A model generated the notes under the pieces. The model was not told where the DNA came from, did no database searches, and worked only from the letters and a program-made list of their open reading frames with translations. A DNA stretch of 64,000 bases from Paractinoplanes ferrugineus (GTDB taxonomy: Bacteria; Actinomycetota; Actinomycetes; Mycobacteriales; Micromonosporaceae), in the NCBI RefSeq assembly GCF_016862195.1, contig NZ_BOMM01000029.1:1-64000 (forward strand). Reading direction: 5' to 3'. Every line of letters starts with the position of its first letter. The stretch's first letter is position 1. Shown here piece by piece: positions 9,169 to 17,362 of this stretch. The position numbers and the translations under genes are program-made.

Positions 9169-9939
9169 GTGAGCCGCATGCCCGCCCTGTTCCTGAGCCA
9201 CGGCGCCCCACCCCTGGTCGACGACGAACGCTGGGTCGCCCAGCTCCGGCAGCTGACCGCCGGACTGCCGCGTCCGAAGGCGATCCTGATGGCCTCCGCG
9301 CACTGGGAGTCGGCGCCACTGATGCTCGGTGCCACCGAGACCGTGCCCCTCGTCTACGACTTCGGCGGTTTCGAGCGCCGTTTCTACGAGACCCGATATG
9401 CCGCACCCGGCGCGCCGGAACTGGCCGAGCGGGTCGAGAAGCTGATGCCGGACAGTGAGCACGTGACCCGCACGAACCGCGGGCTCGATCACGGCGCGTA
9501 CGTCCCGCTGACCGTGATGTACCCCGACGCCGACATCCCGGTCCTGCAGATGTCGCTGCCGACCCTCGAACCCGACCGGCTCCTCGAGCTCGGCCGCCGG
9601 CTGGCCCCGCTGCGTGACGAGGGGGTGCTGATCGTCGGGTCCGGGTTCACCACGCACGGCCTGCCGTTCCTGCGCGACTGGCGGCCCGAGGCGGCCGCCC
9701 CCGGCTGGTCCCGCGAGTTCGACGCCTGGGCCGCCGAGACCCTGGCCCGCGGCGCCGTCGACGAACTGGCCGATTTCCGGGAGCGCGCCCCCGGCATGCC
9801 GTGGGCGCACCCGACGATCGAACACTTCGCCCCGATGTTCCTCACCCTGGGCGCTTCCGACGATCCGGAGCGGGCTCCGCAGCAGCCGATCGACGGTTTC
9901 TGGATGGGCCTCGCGAAGCGCTCTTTCCAGGTGGGTTAG
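9169..9939 (+). CDS. LigB/DODA-type class III extradiol dioxygenase
   Basis: The product is 256 residues of the LigB superfamily, DODA subgroup. Metal-site histidine motifs are visible in order: FLSHGAPPL at the N-terminus, ASAHWES near residue 44, LDHGAYVPL, SGFTTHGL and HPTIEHFAPMF near the C-terminus. These enzymes cleave catecholic rings or act as DOPA-type dioxygenases with Fe or Zn. The GTG start at 9169 has GGAGG 7 bases upstream; an ATG at 9178 is the alternative. The palindrome just before the ribosome binding site suggests inducible expression. The physiological substrate is not evident. Confidence 0.87.
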   Translation: MSRMPALFLSHGAPPLVDDERWVAQLRQLTAGLPRPKAILMASAHWESAPLMLGATETVPLVYDFGGFERRFYETRYAAPGAPELAERVEKLMPDSEHVTRTNRGLDHGAYVPLTVMYPDADIPVLQMSLPTLEPDRLLELGRRLAPLRDEGVLIVGSGFTTHGLPFLRDWRPEAAAPGWSREFDAWAAETLARGAVDELADFRERAPGMPWAHPTIEHFAPMFLTLGASDDPERAPQQPIDGFWMGLAKRSFQVG

Positions 9940-10023
9940 GCGATCTATCAGGTACTTCCCAGGGGAACCGGGGACAATTCCAGGGAATCACCCCGCTTGA
10001 TCAAGCCCGGAGGTTCCTAACTG

Positions 10024-11046
10024 ATGCTTGAGGTCACCGCGCTCGGCTGGACGCTGACCATCGGAGTCATCGTCGCCCTGCTCGCCCTCGACCTGACTCT
10101 CGGCGTCCTGCGGCCCCATGCCGTCGGCTTCCGGGAGGCGGCCCTGTGGTCCGCGTTCTACATCGCGGTAGCGGTCGCCTTCGGTGTCGTCTTCGGCATG
10201 GTGGCGAACTGGGACTTCGGAGCCCAGTACTTCGCCGGGTACATCGTCGAGAAGAGCCTCTCGGTCGACAACCTGTTCGTCTTCGTGATCATCATGTCGA
10301 CCTTCGCGGTCCCGGAGAAATACCAGCAGGAGGTCCTGACCTTCGGGATCATCATCGCGCTGGTGCTGCGGGTCGTCTTCATCGCCGTCGGCGCCACCCT
10401 GCTCAATCACTTCTCGTTCACGTTCCTGCTGTTCGGCCTGCTTCTGATCTACACCGCGATCCAGCTGTTCCGGCATCGTGACGAGGATCCGAGCATCGAC
10501 GACAACCCGGTGGTCCGGGCCGGCCGCCGGTTCCTGCCGCTGACCGACAAGTACTCCGACGGCAAGATGACGGTCCGCATCGACGGCAAGCGGGTGTTCA
10601 CCCCACTGTTCCTGGTGCTGATCGCCATCGGCGGCTCCGACATCCTGTTCGCGCTCGACTCGATCCCGGCCGTCTTCGGCGTGACCGACGAGGCCTACAT
10701 CGTCTTCGTCGCCAACGCCTTCGCCCTGCTCGGCCTGCGCGCGCTGTTCTTCCTCGTCAAGGGCCTGCTCGACCGCCTGGTCTATCTGTCGACCGGCCTG
10801 TCGCTGATCCTCGCGTTCATCGGCGTCAAGCTGGTCCTGCACTGGCTCCACAAGGACGTCAGCGCGTCGGTGCCCGAGGTCAGCATCGGCCTCTCGCTCG
10901 GCGTCATCCTGGTCGTCCTGGTCGTCACCACGGTGGCGAGCCTGCTCAAGTCACGCAAAGACCCGGACGCGAAAGCCCACGCGGGCAGCGTCCGGGTCGG
11001 TTCGGTCAGCTCGTCACCCGACGAGCGGGACAATCAGCCGAGGTAA
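10024..11046 (+). CDS. TerC family integral membrane protein
   Basis: The product is 340 residues with about nine transmembrane helices. Family signatures are EKSLSVDNLFVFVIIMSTFAVP near residue 76 and GGSDILFALDSIPAVFGVT near 205, whose acidic residues lie inside the membrane. TerC/Alx proteins are implicated in tellurite resistance and in manganese or other metal handling at secreted-protein sites. The C-terminal tail is hydrophilic. A GGAGG ribosome binding site precedes the ATG. The 84-base gap to the dioxygenase stop suggests separate or weakly linked transcription. The 3' end overlaps the next, convergent gene by 13 bases. Confidence 0.9.
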   Translation: MLEVTALGWTLTIGVIVALLALDLTLGVLRPHAVGFREAALWSAFYIAVAVAFGVVFGMVANWDFGAQYFAGYIVEKSLSVDNLFVFVIIMSTFAVPEKYQQEVLTFGIIIALVLRVVFIAVGATLLNHFSFTFLLFGLLLIYTAIQLFRHRDEDPSIDDNPVVRAGRRFLPLTDKYSDGKMTVRIDGKRVFTPLFLVLIAIGGSDILFALDSIPAVFGVTDEAYIVFVANAFALLGLRALFFLVKGLLDRLVYLSTGLSLILAFIGVKLVLHWLHKDVSASVPEVSIGLSLGVILVVLVVTTVASLLKSRKDPDAKAHAGSVRVGSVSSSPDERDNQPR

Positions 11047-11291
11047 CCGCCCAGGCCGGCGGTCTGCCGGCGGACGGACTGCTGACGTTCCACGTCCTGG
11101 CGGTAGAGGATGGCCCGGATCTCCCGGGTCTCCTCGCTGCTGTGGCGGCTCAGGAGCTGGTCGAGCTCGGCCCGCTCCGCGACGGTGCGGAACGCTGCCA
11201 GCTCATCGGCGAGCCGGCGGTGGGAGACGCGCATGGTCCGGCGGTTGGCCAGGGAAACACGAGCGTCGCGGAGTCTCCTGGAGAGCTGCAT
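11034..11291 (-). CDS. Small basic helical protein, unknown
   Basis: The product is 85 residues, starting MQLSRRLRDA at 11291 with AGGAGA upstream. The frame is open further upstream, but the extra residues lack protein-like character. It is rich in Arg, Leu and Glu and predicted to be almost all alpha-helical, with a C-terminal GGYLG. It has no signal peptide, membrane segment or known motif. It lies between the TerC gene (13-base convergent overlap) and the LAL regulator, 165 bases from the end of the latter. Confidence 0.65.
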   Translation of the reverse strand: MQLSRRLRDARVSLANRRTMRVSHRRLADELAAFRTVAERAELDQLLSRHSSEETREIRAILYRQDVERQQSVRRQTAGLGGYLG

Positions 11292-11456
11292 GGTGGCGGG
11301 TCTCCTTCTACGGATCGTAGTTTTTTCTCTTGCTCCTGTCACGATCCTCTCCGATCGCAACAACCCCAAATCCACCTGGTAAAACTCTGGCTCCAAAAGT
11401 GACGGCGACCACCGATTTCCTGTCGCCCGGATCACCCTGCGTAGACAATGTCCTGG

Positions 11457-14231
11457 TCAGACCGAGGTGGTGATCTCAGGCACTTCCATCGACTGCAGAC
11501 GTGACAGCAGCTGGGTGCGCGAGCGCACCCCGAGCTTGCGGTAGACCCGGGTCAGAGTGGCCTCGACGGTCTTCACGCTCAGGTAGAGCTGGGTGGCGAT
11601 CTCCCGGTTGCTGGCGCCGTCCCGGACCAGGCCGGCGATGCGCAGCTCGGTGGAGGTCAGACCGAGCTCGAGCGGCGGGGTGCCGGGCGCGGAGTTGCCC
11701 TCGGTCCGGGCCAGGGCCCGCTCGGTCTGCTCGGCCCACGGCTTCGCGTCGCTGGCCAGGAAGATCGCCAGGGCGGCGCTGATCGCCATCCGGGCGGCCG
11801 CGTACCGACGGCGGCGGCGCTCGGCCCCGCCCTGCACGAGCAGCGAGTGGGCCTGCTCGATCGGCTGGTGCAACTGCTCGAAGTGCTGGGCGGCGGCGGC
11901 CGAGAGCACCACTGCCGAGTCGGCCTGACCGCTTTCCGAGAGCACCACGGCGGTGGCCCGGTCGAGGTAGCCGAGGGTGGCCGGGGTGTTGCCGAGCCGC
12001 TGCGCGGCCGCCCGCGCCTCGGCGAGGGTCGCCGCCGCCTCGGCGTGCTCACCCAGCGCGGCCAGCCCACCGGCCAGATCACCGTGCCACCGCACTATCA
12101 TCGGGTCGGCACCGCCGGACTCGGCCTCCAGGTCGCGCAGCCGGCGCAGCGCCGCCACCCCGGCCCGGGTGTCCCCGGCCCGCAGCTCGGCCTGGCCCAG
12201 GGCGTGCAGGTTACGGCGCAGGAAGAGGCTGTCGCCCTCCTGCTCGGAGGCGCGCACCCCGCGGCGGGCGAACCCGGCCGCGGCGGCGAGGCTCCCGCCG
12301 GCCAGCTCGGCGACCGCGGCCGTGTACCAGGTCGGGCCGGGGCTCAGACCGGCGTGCTGGGCGGCCTCGACCGCCCGATGGGCGTACTGCAGGGCGTCGC
12401 GGCAGCGCCCGGCCCGGGTGGCGACCTCGGACAGGCTGCGCAACACCTCGACGCGGGCCTCACCGATCCGGTCGTGCTCGGCCACCACCAGCAGCTTGAG
12501 CAGCCCCTCGCGGGCCTCCTCGAGCCGGTCGTCCATCATCGCGAAGCGGGCCGCCATGTAACGCGGGCCGTAGTGCAGCCAGTCCGGTGCGGGGGTGGCC
12601 GGCAACTCGAGGGCCTGCCGCAGCGTCTCGGCCCAGCGGGGCTCGCCGCGCAGCCGCTGCACCTGGGCGATGAGGCTGAGCGCCATCGCCTCGGTGGTCG
12701 GGTCGCCGGCCCGCCGGGCGGCGTCGACGCTGCGGCCGGCCTCGGCGGTGGCCCGGTCGGGGTCGCCGGTGACGAACGCGGCCCAGGTGAGCCGCAACCG
12801 GATCGGGGCGATCAGGGCCGGGTCGTCACCGGCCTCGGCGAGTGCGGCGGCGAACATCTCCCCCATCTCGGCGATGCCCTGCCCGGCCAGGTCGAGCAGC
12901 ACGAGCCGGGCCCGGACCCGGTGCCCGGCCGGCGCGTCGGCCGCGATGACCGCCTCGGCGGCCCGCCCGGCGAGCGCCGACGCACCGCCGGTGAGCGCGG
13001 TGCGGGCGGCCACGACCAGCCAGTCCAGCCGATGCGCGGCCAGGGTGTGCGGGCAGCGGTCGGCGGCCAGCAGATAGAGCTCGGCGGCGGTGCGGCCGGC
13101 GCCCCGCTCGGCGCAGCGGCCGGCCGCGGCGGCCAACGAGCGGGCCACGGCGGCGTCCGGGCGGGCGGTGCGCAACGCCTCGTGCCGCAACGCCTCCAGC
13201 GGCTCGACCGCACCCGCGGCCAGGGCGGTGTGCGCGGCCGACCGGTCGGCCGCGCCGGACTCCTCGGCGAGGATCTGGGCGAGCAGCGGCGGGGTGAACC
13301 GGATCGCCTCGCCGGCCAGCTCGACGATGCCCGCGGCGGTGGCCAGCCGCAGGTCGCGGGAGGCGTCGTCGCGGCCGGCCCGCCGCAGCACGGTGGTGGT
13401 CGGCTCGGTGGCGAGCGCCGCCACCAGCAGCGTCGTGGTCACCTCGGCGGGCAGCGCGTGCAGCCGGTCGCGAAGCAGCTCCCGAGCGGCCTCCGGCACG
13501 CCGGCCGGCCGCCACGCCGGACCGGGGGCGACCGCGCCGCCGAGCGCGAGGGCGAGGAACGGATTGCCGGCGCTGGCCTCGTGCATCCGGCTGGCGATGC
13601 GGCACGGCAGGCCCCGCGCCTCGAGCAGGGCGGTCAGGTCGTCGGCGGCGAGGGGCGGCACGGCCAGTTCCAGCACCGGCGCGGGACACAGCCGGGCGGC
13701 GCGGCGCTTGCCGGCCGGGTCGGGCCGGCGCTGGGCGGCGAGCACCCGCACCTTGGGGCCGGGGCGGCGGCGCATGGCGAACCCGATCATCTCGGCACTC
13801 TCGGCGTCGAGCCATTGGGCGTCGTCCACGACGAGCAGCACCGAGCGGCGACGGGCGCAGTGGGCGAGCAGCAACGGCAGGACGAGGCGGCGGACCAGCG
13901 CCGCCGTCCCGCCCCGGGGCGGCAGCCCCTGTCGCAGGGCGTGCAGGGCGGCACGCTGCGCGGGGGGCAGGGCGGCGGCGGCCTCCTCCGGCAACTGCGA
14001 CACGAGGTCGGCGATCGCGGCGTACGGCAGGGAACGCTCCGTGCGAACCGGCCGCAACCGCAGCACCAGTTCGCCCCGCGCGCTCGCGGTCGCGGCGACC
14101 GCGTCGAGGACGGCCGTCTTGCCGATCCCGGCCGGCCCGTGCAGCGCGACCCCGCCGCCGGTGGCGAGGCGGATGTCGACGGCGGCGAGAAGCTCGCCAC
14201 GACCTCGGATGACGGTCGCGTCGGCCTGCAC
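11457..14231 (-). CDS. LAL-type ATP-binding LuxR family regulator
   Basis: The product is 924 residues. The N-terminal AAA/STAND ATPase has Walker A GPAGIGKT at 32-39 and Walker B VLLVVDDAQWLD near 130. A long TPR-like helical region follows. The C-terminal LuxR HTH starts near LGLTSTELRIAGLV, with the recognition region SNREIATQLYLSVKTVEATLTRVYRKLGV. Members are large transcription activators that bind an inducer and ATP, often beside secondary metabolism or sugar-use genes. No obvious target operon is adjacent, so it is an orphan regulator. Codon bias is normal for the window. Confidence 0.9.
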   Translation of the reverse strand: MQADATVIRGRGELLAAVDIRLATGGGVALHGPAGIGKTAVLDAVAATASARGELVLRLRPVRTERSLPYAAIADLVSQLPEEAAAALPPAQRAALHALRQGLPPRGGTAALVRRLVLPLLLAHCARRRSVLLVVDDAQWLDAESAEMIGFAMRRRPGPKVRVLAAQRRPDPAGKRRAARLCPAPVLELAVPPLAADDLTALLEARGLPCRIASRMHEASAGNPFLALALGGAVAPGPAWRPAGVPEAARELLRDRLHALPAEVTTTLLVAALATEPTTTVLRRAGRDDASRDLRLATAAGIVELAGEAIRFTPPLLAQILAEESGAADRSAAHTALAAGAVEPLEALRHEALRTARPDAAVARSLAAAAGRCAERGAGRTAAELYLLAADRCPHTLAAHRLDWLVVAARTALTGGASALAGRAAEAVIAADAPAGHRVRARLVLLDLAGQGIAEMGEMFAAALAEAGDDPALIAPIRLRLTWAAFVTGDPDRATAEAGRSVDAARRAGDPTTEAMALSLIAQVQRLRGEPRWAETLRQALELPATPAPDWLHYGPRYMAARFAMMDDRLEEAREGLLKLLVVAEHDRIGEARVEVLRSLSEVATRAGRCRDALQYAHRAVEAAQHAGLSPGPTWYTAAVAELAGGSLAAAAGFARRGVRASEQEGDSLFLRRNLHALGQAELRAGDTRAGVAALRRLRDLEAESGGADPMIVRWHGDLAGGLAALGEHAEAAATLAEARAAAQRLGNTPATLGYLDRATAVVLSESGQADSAVVLSAAAAQHFEQLHQPIEQAHSLLVQGGAERRRRRYAAARMAISAALAIFLASDAKPWAEQTERALARTEGNSAPGTPPLELGLTSTELRIAGLVRDGASNREIATQLYLSVKTVEATLTRVYRKLGVRSRTQLLSRLQSMEVPEITTSV

Positions 14232-14500
14232 GCCTCACCCCCTAGGTCTCAGCTGGCTTCAGCGTAGGAACCCGGAGGACAACCATCAATGCCTTCGCAC
14301 CTGACAACATATCGACCTTGTCACATAGGGAATGAATTCGTGGGCTTCGCCACGAGTCCCGGCACCCGTCGGCGGTCCGAGTGGAAGACGGATCCACTCG
14401 GCGGTCCCTTTCAACACGGAGTGACGCATGCCCATCAACCGATCAGGGAGTCGCCTGCCCGCCGGCCTCCAGCACGCCCCGAAACACCGCGCCGCCCCAG
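14232..14500. other. Intergenic region upstream of the LAL regulator
   Basis: This contains the presumed minus-strand promoter of the LuxR gene near 14235-14345, where the sequence is locally AT-rich (ACAACATATCGACCTTGTCA region). I see no convincing gene here. Short open frames have no family resemblance and poor start sites. Confidence 0.5.
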
Positions 14501-14657
14501 GTCGCCCGCCCGCGCGCCGACACCGGCGACGTCGCCGCGGCGGCGGGCGCCTACGTGCTGCCCTACCCGGGCCACAACCCCGACAAGAAAGCCGGGGCCG
14601 TCAACCACGCCTTCGACCGGCTCGAGGTTGGTGTCGGCGTCCATGACCAGCACCGTG
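14501..14657 (+). pseudogene. Family-2 glycosyltransferase remnant with an inverted piece
   Basis: On the plus strand, about 14510-14626 reads RADTGDVAAAAGAYVLPYP and then GHNPDKKAGAVNHAFDRLE. This is the GT2 region after the first nucleotide-sugar motif, where KAGAxNxA is characteristic. The next expected motif of the family is VLVMDADTNL. It is present immediately afterwards, but on the minus strand (14657 back to 14621). The flip occurs at CTCGAG (14621-14626), which serves both halves as their last codons. The rest of the gene is missing and stops surround it. It is a rearranged relic and not expected to give a product. Confidence 0.55.
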
Positions 14658-14790
14658 CTCGGCTACCCGCAACGCATGGAGTACCACCGATTCCCGTCGG
14701 CGTCCGCGAATCGAAACTGCGCCTGACGGTCGACGGAGTGCCGGTTTCCCGGTGTAAGCAGCGCCGGCCCCGCCCGGTGACTGCGGGACG

Positions 14791-15408
14791 CTACTTGGCC
14801 GTGGCCACCACTGAGCCGGCCGTGACCGTACCGTCGGCGGCCGTCGTGCCCTGCACCGTGACGGACTGACCGGCCTTGACGTCGCTCACCTTGCCCTTGC
14901 TCGCGGTCGACACGCTGGTCTTGCCGTCGGTCCGGACCGTGACCACGTCACCGTCCGGCGTCTGCACGTAGATCGTCGTCCCGTTGACCAGCTTCACCGT
15001 TCCGGTGGTGGCGGCGGCCGCGGAACTCGCCCCGCCGTCAGCCCCACCCTGCTGGCCCTGCTGGCCGGTCCCGCCCGGCGCGGCGCCCGGGAAGCCGTAG
15101 CGGCCGGCGCCGGTCCCGCCGCCGTAGCGGCCCGCGCCCGTGCCGCCGCCCGGGAAGCCGCCCGTGCCACCGCGGCCGGCGGCGGTCGCGGAGCCGGTGC
15201 CCCACTGCTTCTGCGCCTGCAGGCCGCCGGCGAACCCGCCGACCAGCAGCACGGCCGCGGCGAGCACCACGGTCGCCTTGTTCCACCACTTCCGCGGCGC
15301 CGCCCGGGCGAGTTCCTGGGCGAGCCCGTCCTCGCGGGGGTCCTCGTCGTGGGCCCCGGCCGGGACGGTGTCGATGATTGCCGTGTCGTCGTTGTTCAGC
15401 GGGGTCAC
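14791..15408 (-). CDS. Membrane-anchored extracellular protein with DUF5666-like C-terminal domain
   Basis: The product is 205 residues. The GTG at 15408 lies 8 bases past the permease stop, with TGAGGA across that stop as ribosome binding site. A cytoplasmic acidic N-terminus is followed by one transmembrane helix (ATVVLAAAVLLVGGFAGG, about residues 50-67). Next comes a Gly-rich linker with repeated GTGAGRYG, then a beta-rich domain (about 135-205): TGTVKLVNGTTIYVQTPDG, VTVRTDG, VKAGQSVTVQG. Such domains are common beside HlyD/MacB-type efflux genes. It is the last gene of that operon. Its role is probably accessory to the transporter, which is inference. Confidence 0.75.
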   Translation of the reverse strand: MTPLNNDDTAIIDTVPAGAHDEDPREDGLAQELARAAPRKWWNKATVVLAAAVLLVGGFAGGLQAQKQWGTGSATAAGRGGTGGFPGGGTGAGRYGGGTGAGRYGFPGAAPGGTGQQGQQGGADGGASSAAAATTGTVKLVNGTTIYVQTPDGDVVTVRTDGKTSVSTASKGKVSDVKAGQSVTVQGTTAADGTVTAGSVVATAK

Positions 15409-15416
15409 AGCGGTCC

Positions 15417-16628
15417 TCACTCGTAGCGCAGCGCGTCGATGGGGCGCAGCCGGGCGGCGCGGCCCGCGGGCAGGCCGCCGAAGAACAGTCCGATGGCGAT
15501 GGACACGCCCAGGGCGAGCCCCACCGAGCTGGGCACGATCACCGGCCGGACACCGACGATCTCGAAGTTGCTGCCGATCAGCGCGGCCGCGACACCGAGG
15601 GCGCCGCCGATCACGCTCAGCAGGGTGGCCTCGATCAGGAACTGGGTGAGGATCACCCGCCTGGGTGCGCCGAGCGCCTTGCGGATGCCGATCTCCCGGG
15701 TCCGCTCGGTGACGGTCACCAGCATGATGTTGGTGATGCCGATGCCGCCGACGAGCAGGCTGATCGCGGCGACGGCGCCGAGCAGCGTGGTGAACGTGTC
15801 GGCGGTCTCGGTCTGCGTCTGCAGCAGCTGCGACGCGTTCTGGATCCGGTACGGCGTGGTGCTCGAGCGGTTGCTGGTCGCCGAGACGGCGGTCATCCGC
15901 TGGTCCAGGATCGTGGCCACCTCGGACTGCACCTGGTCGACCTTGTCCGGGTTCTTCGCCTCGACCAGGATCGAGCTGAGCGCGCCGTACCCGGAGAGCA
16001 CCTGGCGTACGGCGTTGAGCGGCGCCACCGCGGTGTCGTTGGCGTCCTGGATGCCGGTGGAGCTCTTCTCGGCCAGCACCCCGATCACGGTGAACAGCGC
16101 GCCGCTGACGGTGACCTGCTTGTCGATCGGGTCGACGCCGGGGAACAGCTCCTCGGCCACGGTGCGGCCGATCACCACCACCCGGCGGCCCTGCGCCACG
16201 TCGTCGGCGCTGAACGCGGCGCCCGCACCGACCGGCGTGTTGGACGCCTTGAACCAGTCGGTGGTGGTGCCGACGAACGAGTTGACCTGATGGTCGGTGC
16301 CCTCGTAGGTGATCGTCGCCGACGAGCTGACCACCGGCGACACCGTCTTGACGTCGGGCGCCAGGGTCTGGTCCTGGAGCGCGTCGGCGATCTCGACGGT
16401 GAGCGACGTGTTCGAGGAGCCACCGCGGCCGGCGCTCAGCACCGTGATGGTGTTGGTGCCGAGCGCCTCGATCCGGTCGCTGACCGCCTTGGCCGAGCCG
16501 TTGCCGACCGCGACCAGCAGGATCACCGAGGCGACCCCGATCAGGATGCCGAGCATGGTCAGTGCGGAGCGCAGCTTGTTGGCCGACAGTCCGCGCAGCG
16601 CGAAGCGCACCACTTCCCAGAAGTTCAT
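15417..16628 (-). CDS. MacB-type ABC transporter permease (FtsX fold)
   Basis: The product is 403 residues. One N-terminal transmembrane helix follows MNFWEVVRFALRGLSANKLRSALTMLGI. A large extracellular MacB_PCD domain comes next (about 45-270), and then three C-terminal helices with ISLLVGGIGITNIMLVTVTERTREIGIRKALGA, the diagnostic FtsX/MacB loop. Its start overlaps the ATPase gene by 4 bases (ATGA). With the ATPase and the HlyD-like adaptor it should form a mechanotransmission-type exporter for peptides, lipids or drugs. Confidence 0.92.
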   Translation of the reverse strand: MNFWEVVRFALRGLSANKLRSALTMLGILIGVASVILLVAVGNGSAKAVSDRIEALGTNTITVLSAGRGGSSNTSLTVEIADALQDQTLAPDVKTVSPVVSSSATITYEGTDHQVNSFVGTTTDWFKASNTPVGAGAAFSADDVAQGRRVVVIGRTVAEELFPGVDPIDKQVTVSGALFTVIGVLAEKSSTGIQDANDTAVAPLNAVRQVLSGYGALSSILVEAKNPDKVDQVQSEVATILDQRMTAVSATSNRSSTTPYRIQNASQLLQTQTETADTFTTLLGAVAAISLLVGGIGITNIMLVTVTERTREIGIRKALGAPRRVILTQFLIEATLLSVIGGALGVAAALIGSNFEIVGVRPVIVPSSVGLALGVSIAIGLFFGGLPAGRAARLRPIDALRYE

Positions 16629-17362
16629 CCGGCGTGCCGTCCCGCGAAGGCACCCACCGGGCGCTGGTCGATCGGCGACTGCCGGAGGTCCTCGACGACC
16701 CGGCCGTCGACCAGCCGGATCAACCGTTTGGCGCGGGCGCCGACCTCGTCCTCGTGCGTGATGATCACGATGGTGCGGCCGGCCGCGCTGAGCTCGTCGA
16801 AGACGTCGAGCACGTCGGAGGTGGAGCGGCTGTCGAGGTTACCGGTGGGCTCGTCGGCGAGCAGCAGGGCCGGCTCGGTGACCAGGGCCCGGGCCACCGC
16901 GACGCGCTGCTGCTGACCACCGGAGAGCTGGTTGGGCTCGTGCCTGGCGCGGTCGGCGAGGCCGACCACCCCCAGGGCGGCGAGGGCCCGGCGGCGGCGT
17001 TCGCGCGGTTTCACTCCGGCGTACGCGAGGGGAAGCTCCACGTTCGCCAGGGCCGACGTACGCGGGATCAGGTTGAACGCCTGGAAGATGAACCCGATGA
17101 GCCGGTTCCGGGCCAGCGCCAACTGCCGGTCGGCGAGCTTGCTGACGTCCACCCCGTCCAGGTGGTAGGTGCCGTGGGTGGGCACGTCGAGCGCGCCGAG
17201 GATGTTCATCAGGGTCGACTTCCCGGAGCCGGACGAGCCCATGATGGCCACGTAGTCGCCGCGCTCCACCACGAGCGACACCCCGGCCAGCGCGTGCACG
17301 GTCGCCTCGCCCTCGCCGTAGATCTTGCGCAGGTCGCGGACCTCGATGACGGGCCGGTTCAT
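16625..17362 (-). CDS. ABC transporter ATP-binding protein (MacB/LolD type)
   Basis: The product is 245 residues. Walker A GSSGSGKST lies near residues 40-48, then the Q-loop, signature LSGGQQQR, Walker B ALLLADEPTGNLD and the H-loop (ITHE). It is in the subfamily that pairs with FtsX-fold permeases. The ATG overlaps the adaptor stop by 4 bases, and its own stop overlaps the permease start by 4 bases, so translation is coupled across the three genes. Confidence 0.95.
   Translation of the reverse strand: MNRPVIEVRDLRKIYGEGEATVHALAGVSLVVERGDYVAIMGSSGSGKSTLMNILGALDVPTHGTYHLDGVDVSKLADRQLALARNRLIGFIFQAFNLIPRTSALANVELPLAYAGVKPRERRRRALAALGVVGLADRARHEPNQLSGGQQQRVAVARALVTEPALLLADEPTGNLDSRSTSDVLDVFDELSAAGRTIVIITHEDEVGARAKRLIRLVDGRVVEDLRQSPIDQRPVGAFAGRHAG

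Noticed and set aside
9940..10023. Possible yybP-ykoY manganese riboswitch before the TerC gene
   Set aside because: The 84-base gap lacks the conserved yybP-ykoY core and is too short for the full aptamer, although TerC genes often carry one.
14289..14869. Several plus-strand frames between the LAL regulator and the DUF5666-like gene
   Set aside because: They have no good start sites and the only recognisable parts are the glycosyltransferase remnants on both strands, so they are not treated as genes.
14791..16653. A 620-codon open frame ending with the DUF5666-like protein
   Set aside because: Residues before the GTG at 15408 are Arg/His/Gly-rich and lie antisense-frame style over the permease gene, which has clear family motifs in its own frame. 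Only the C-terminal 205 residues look real.
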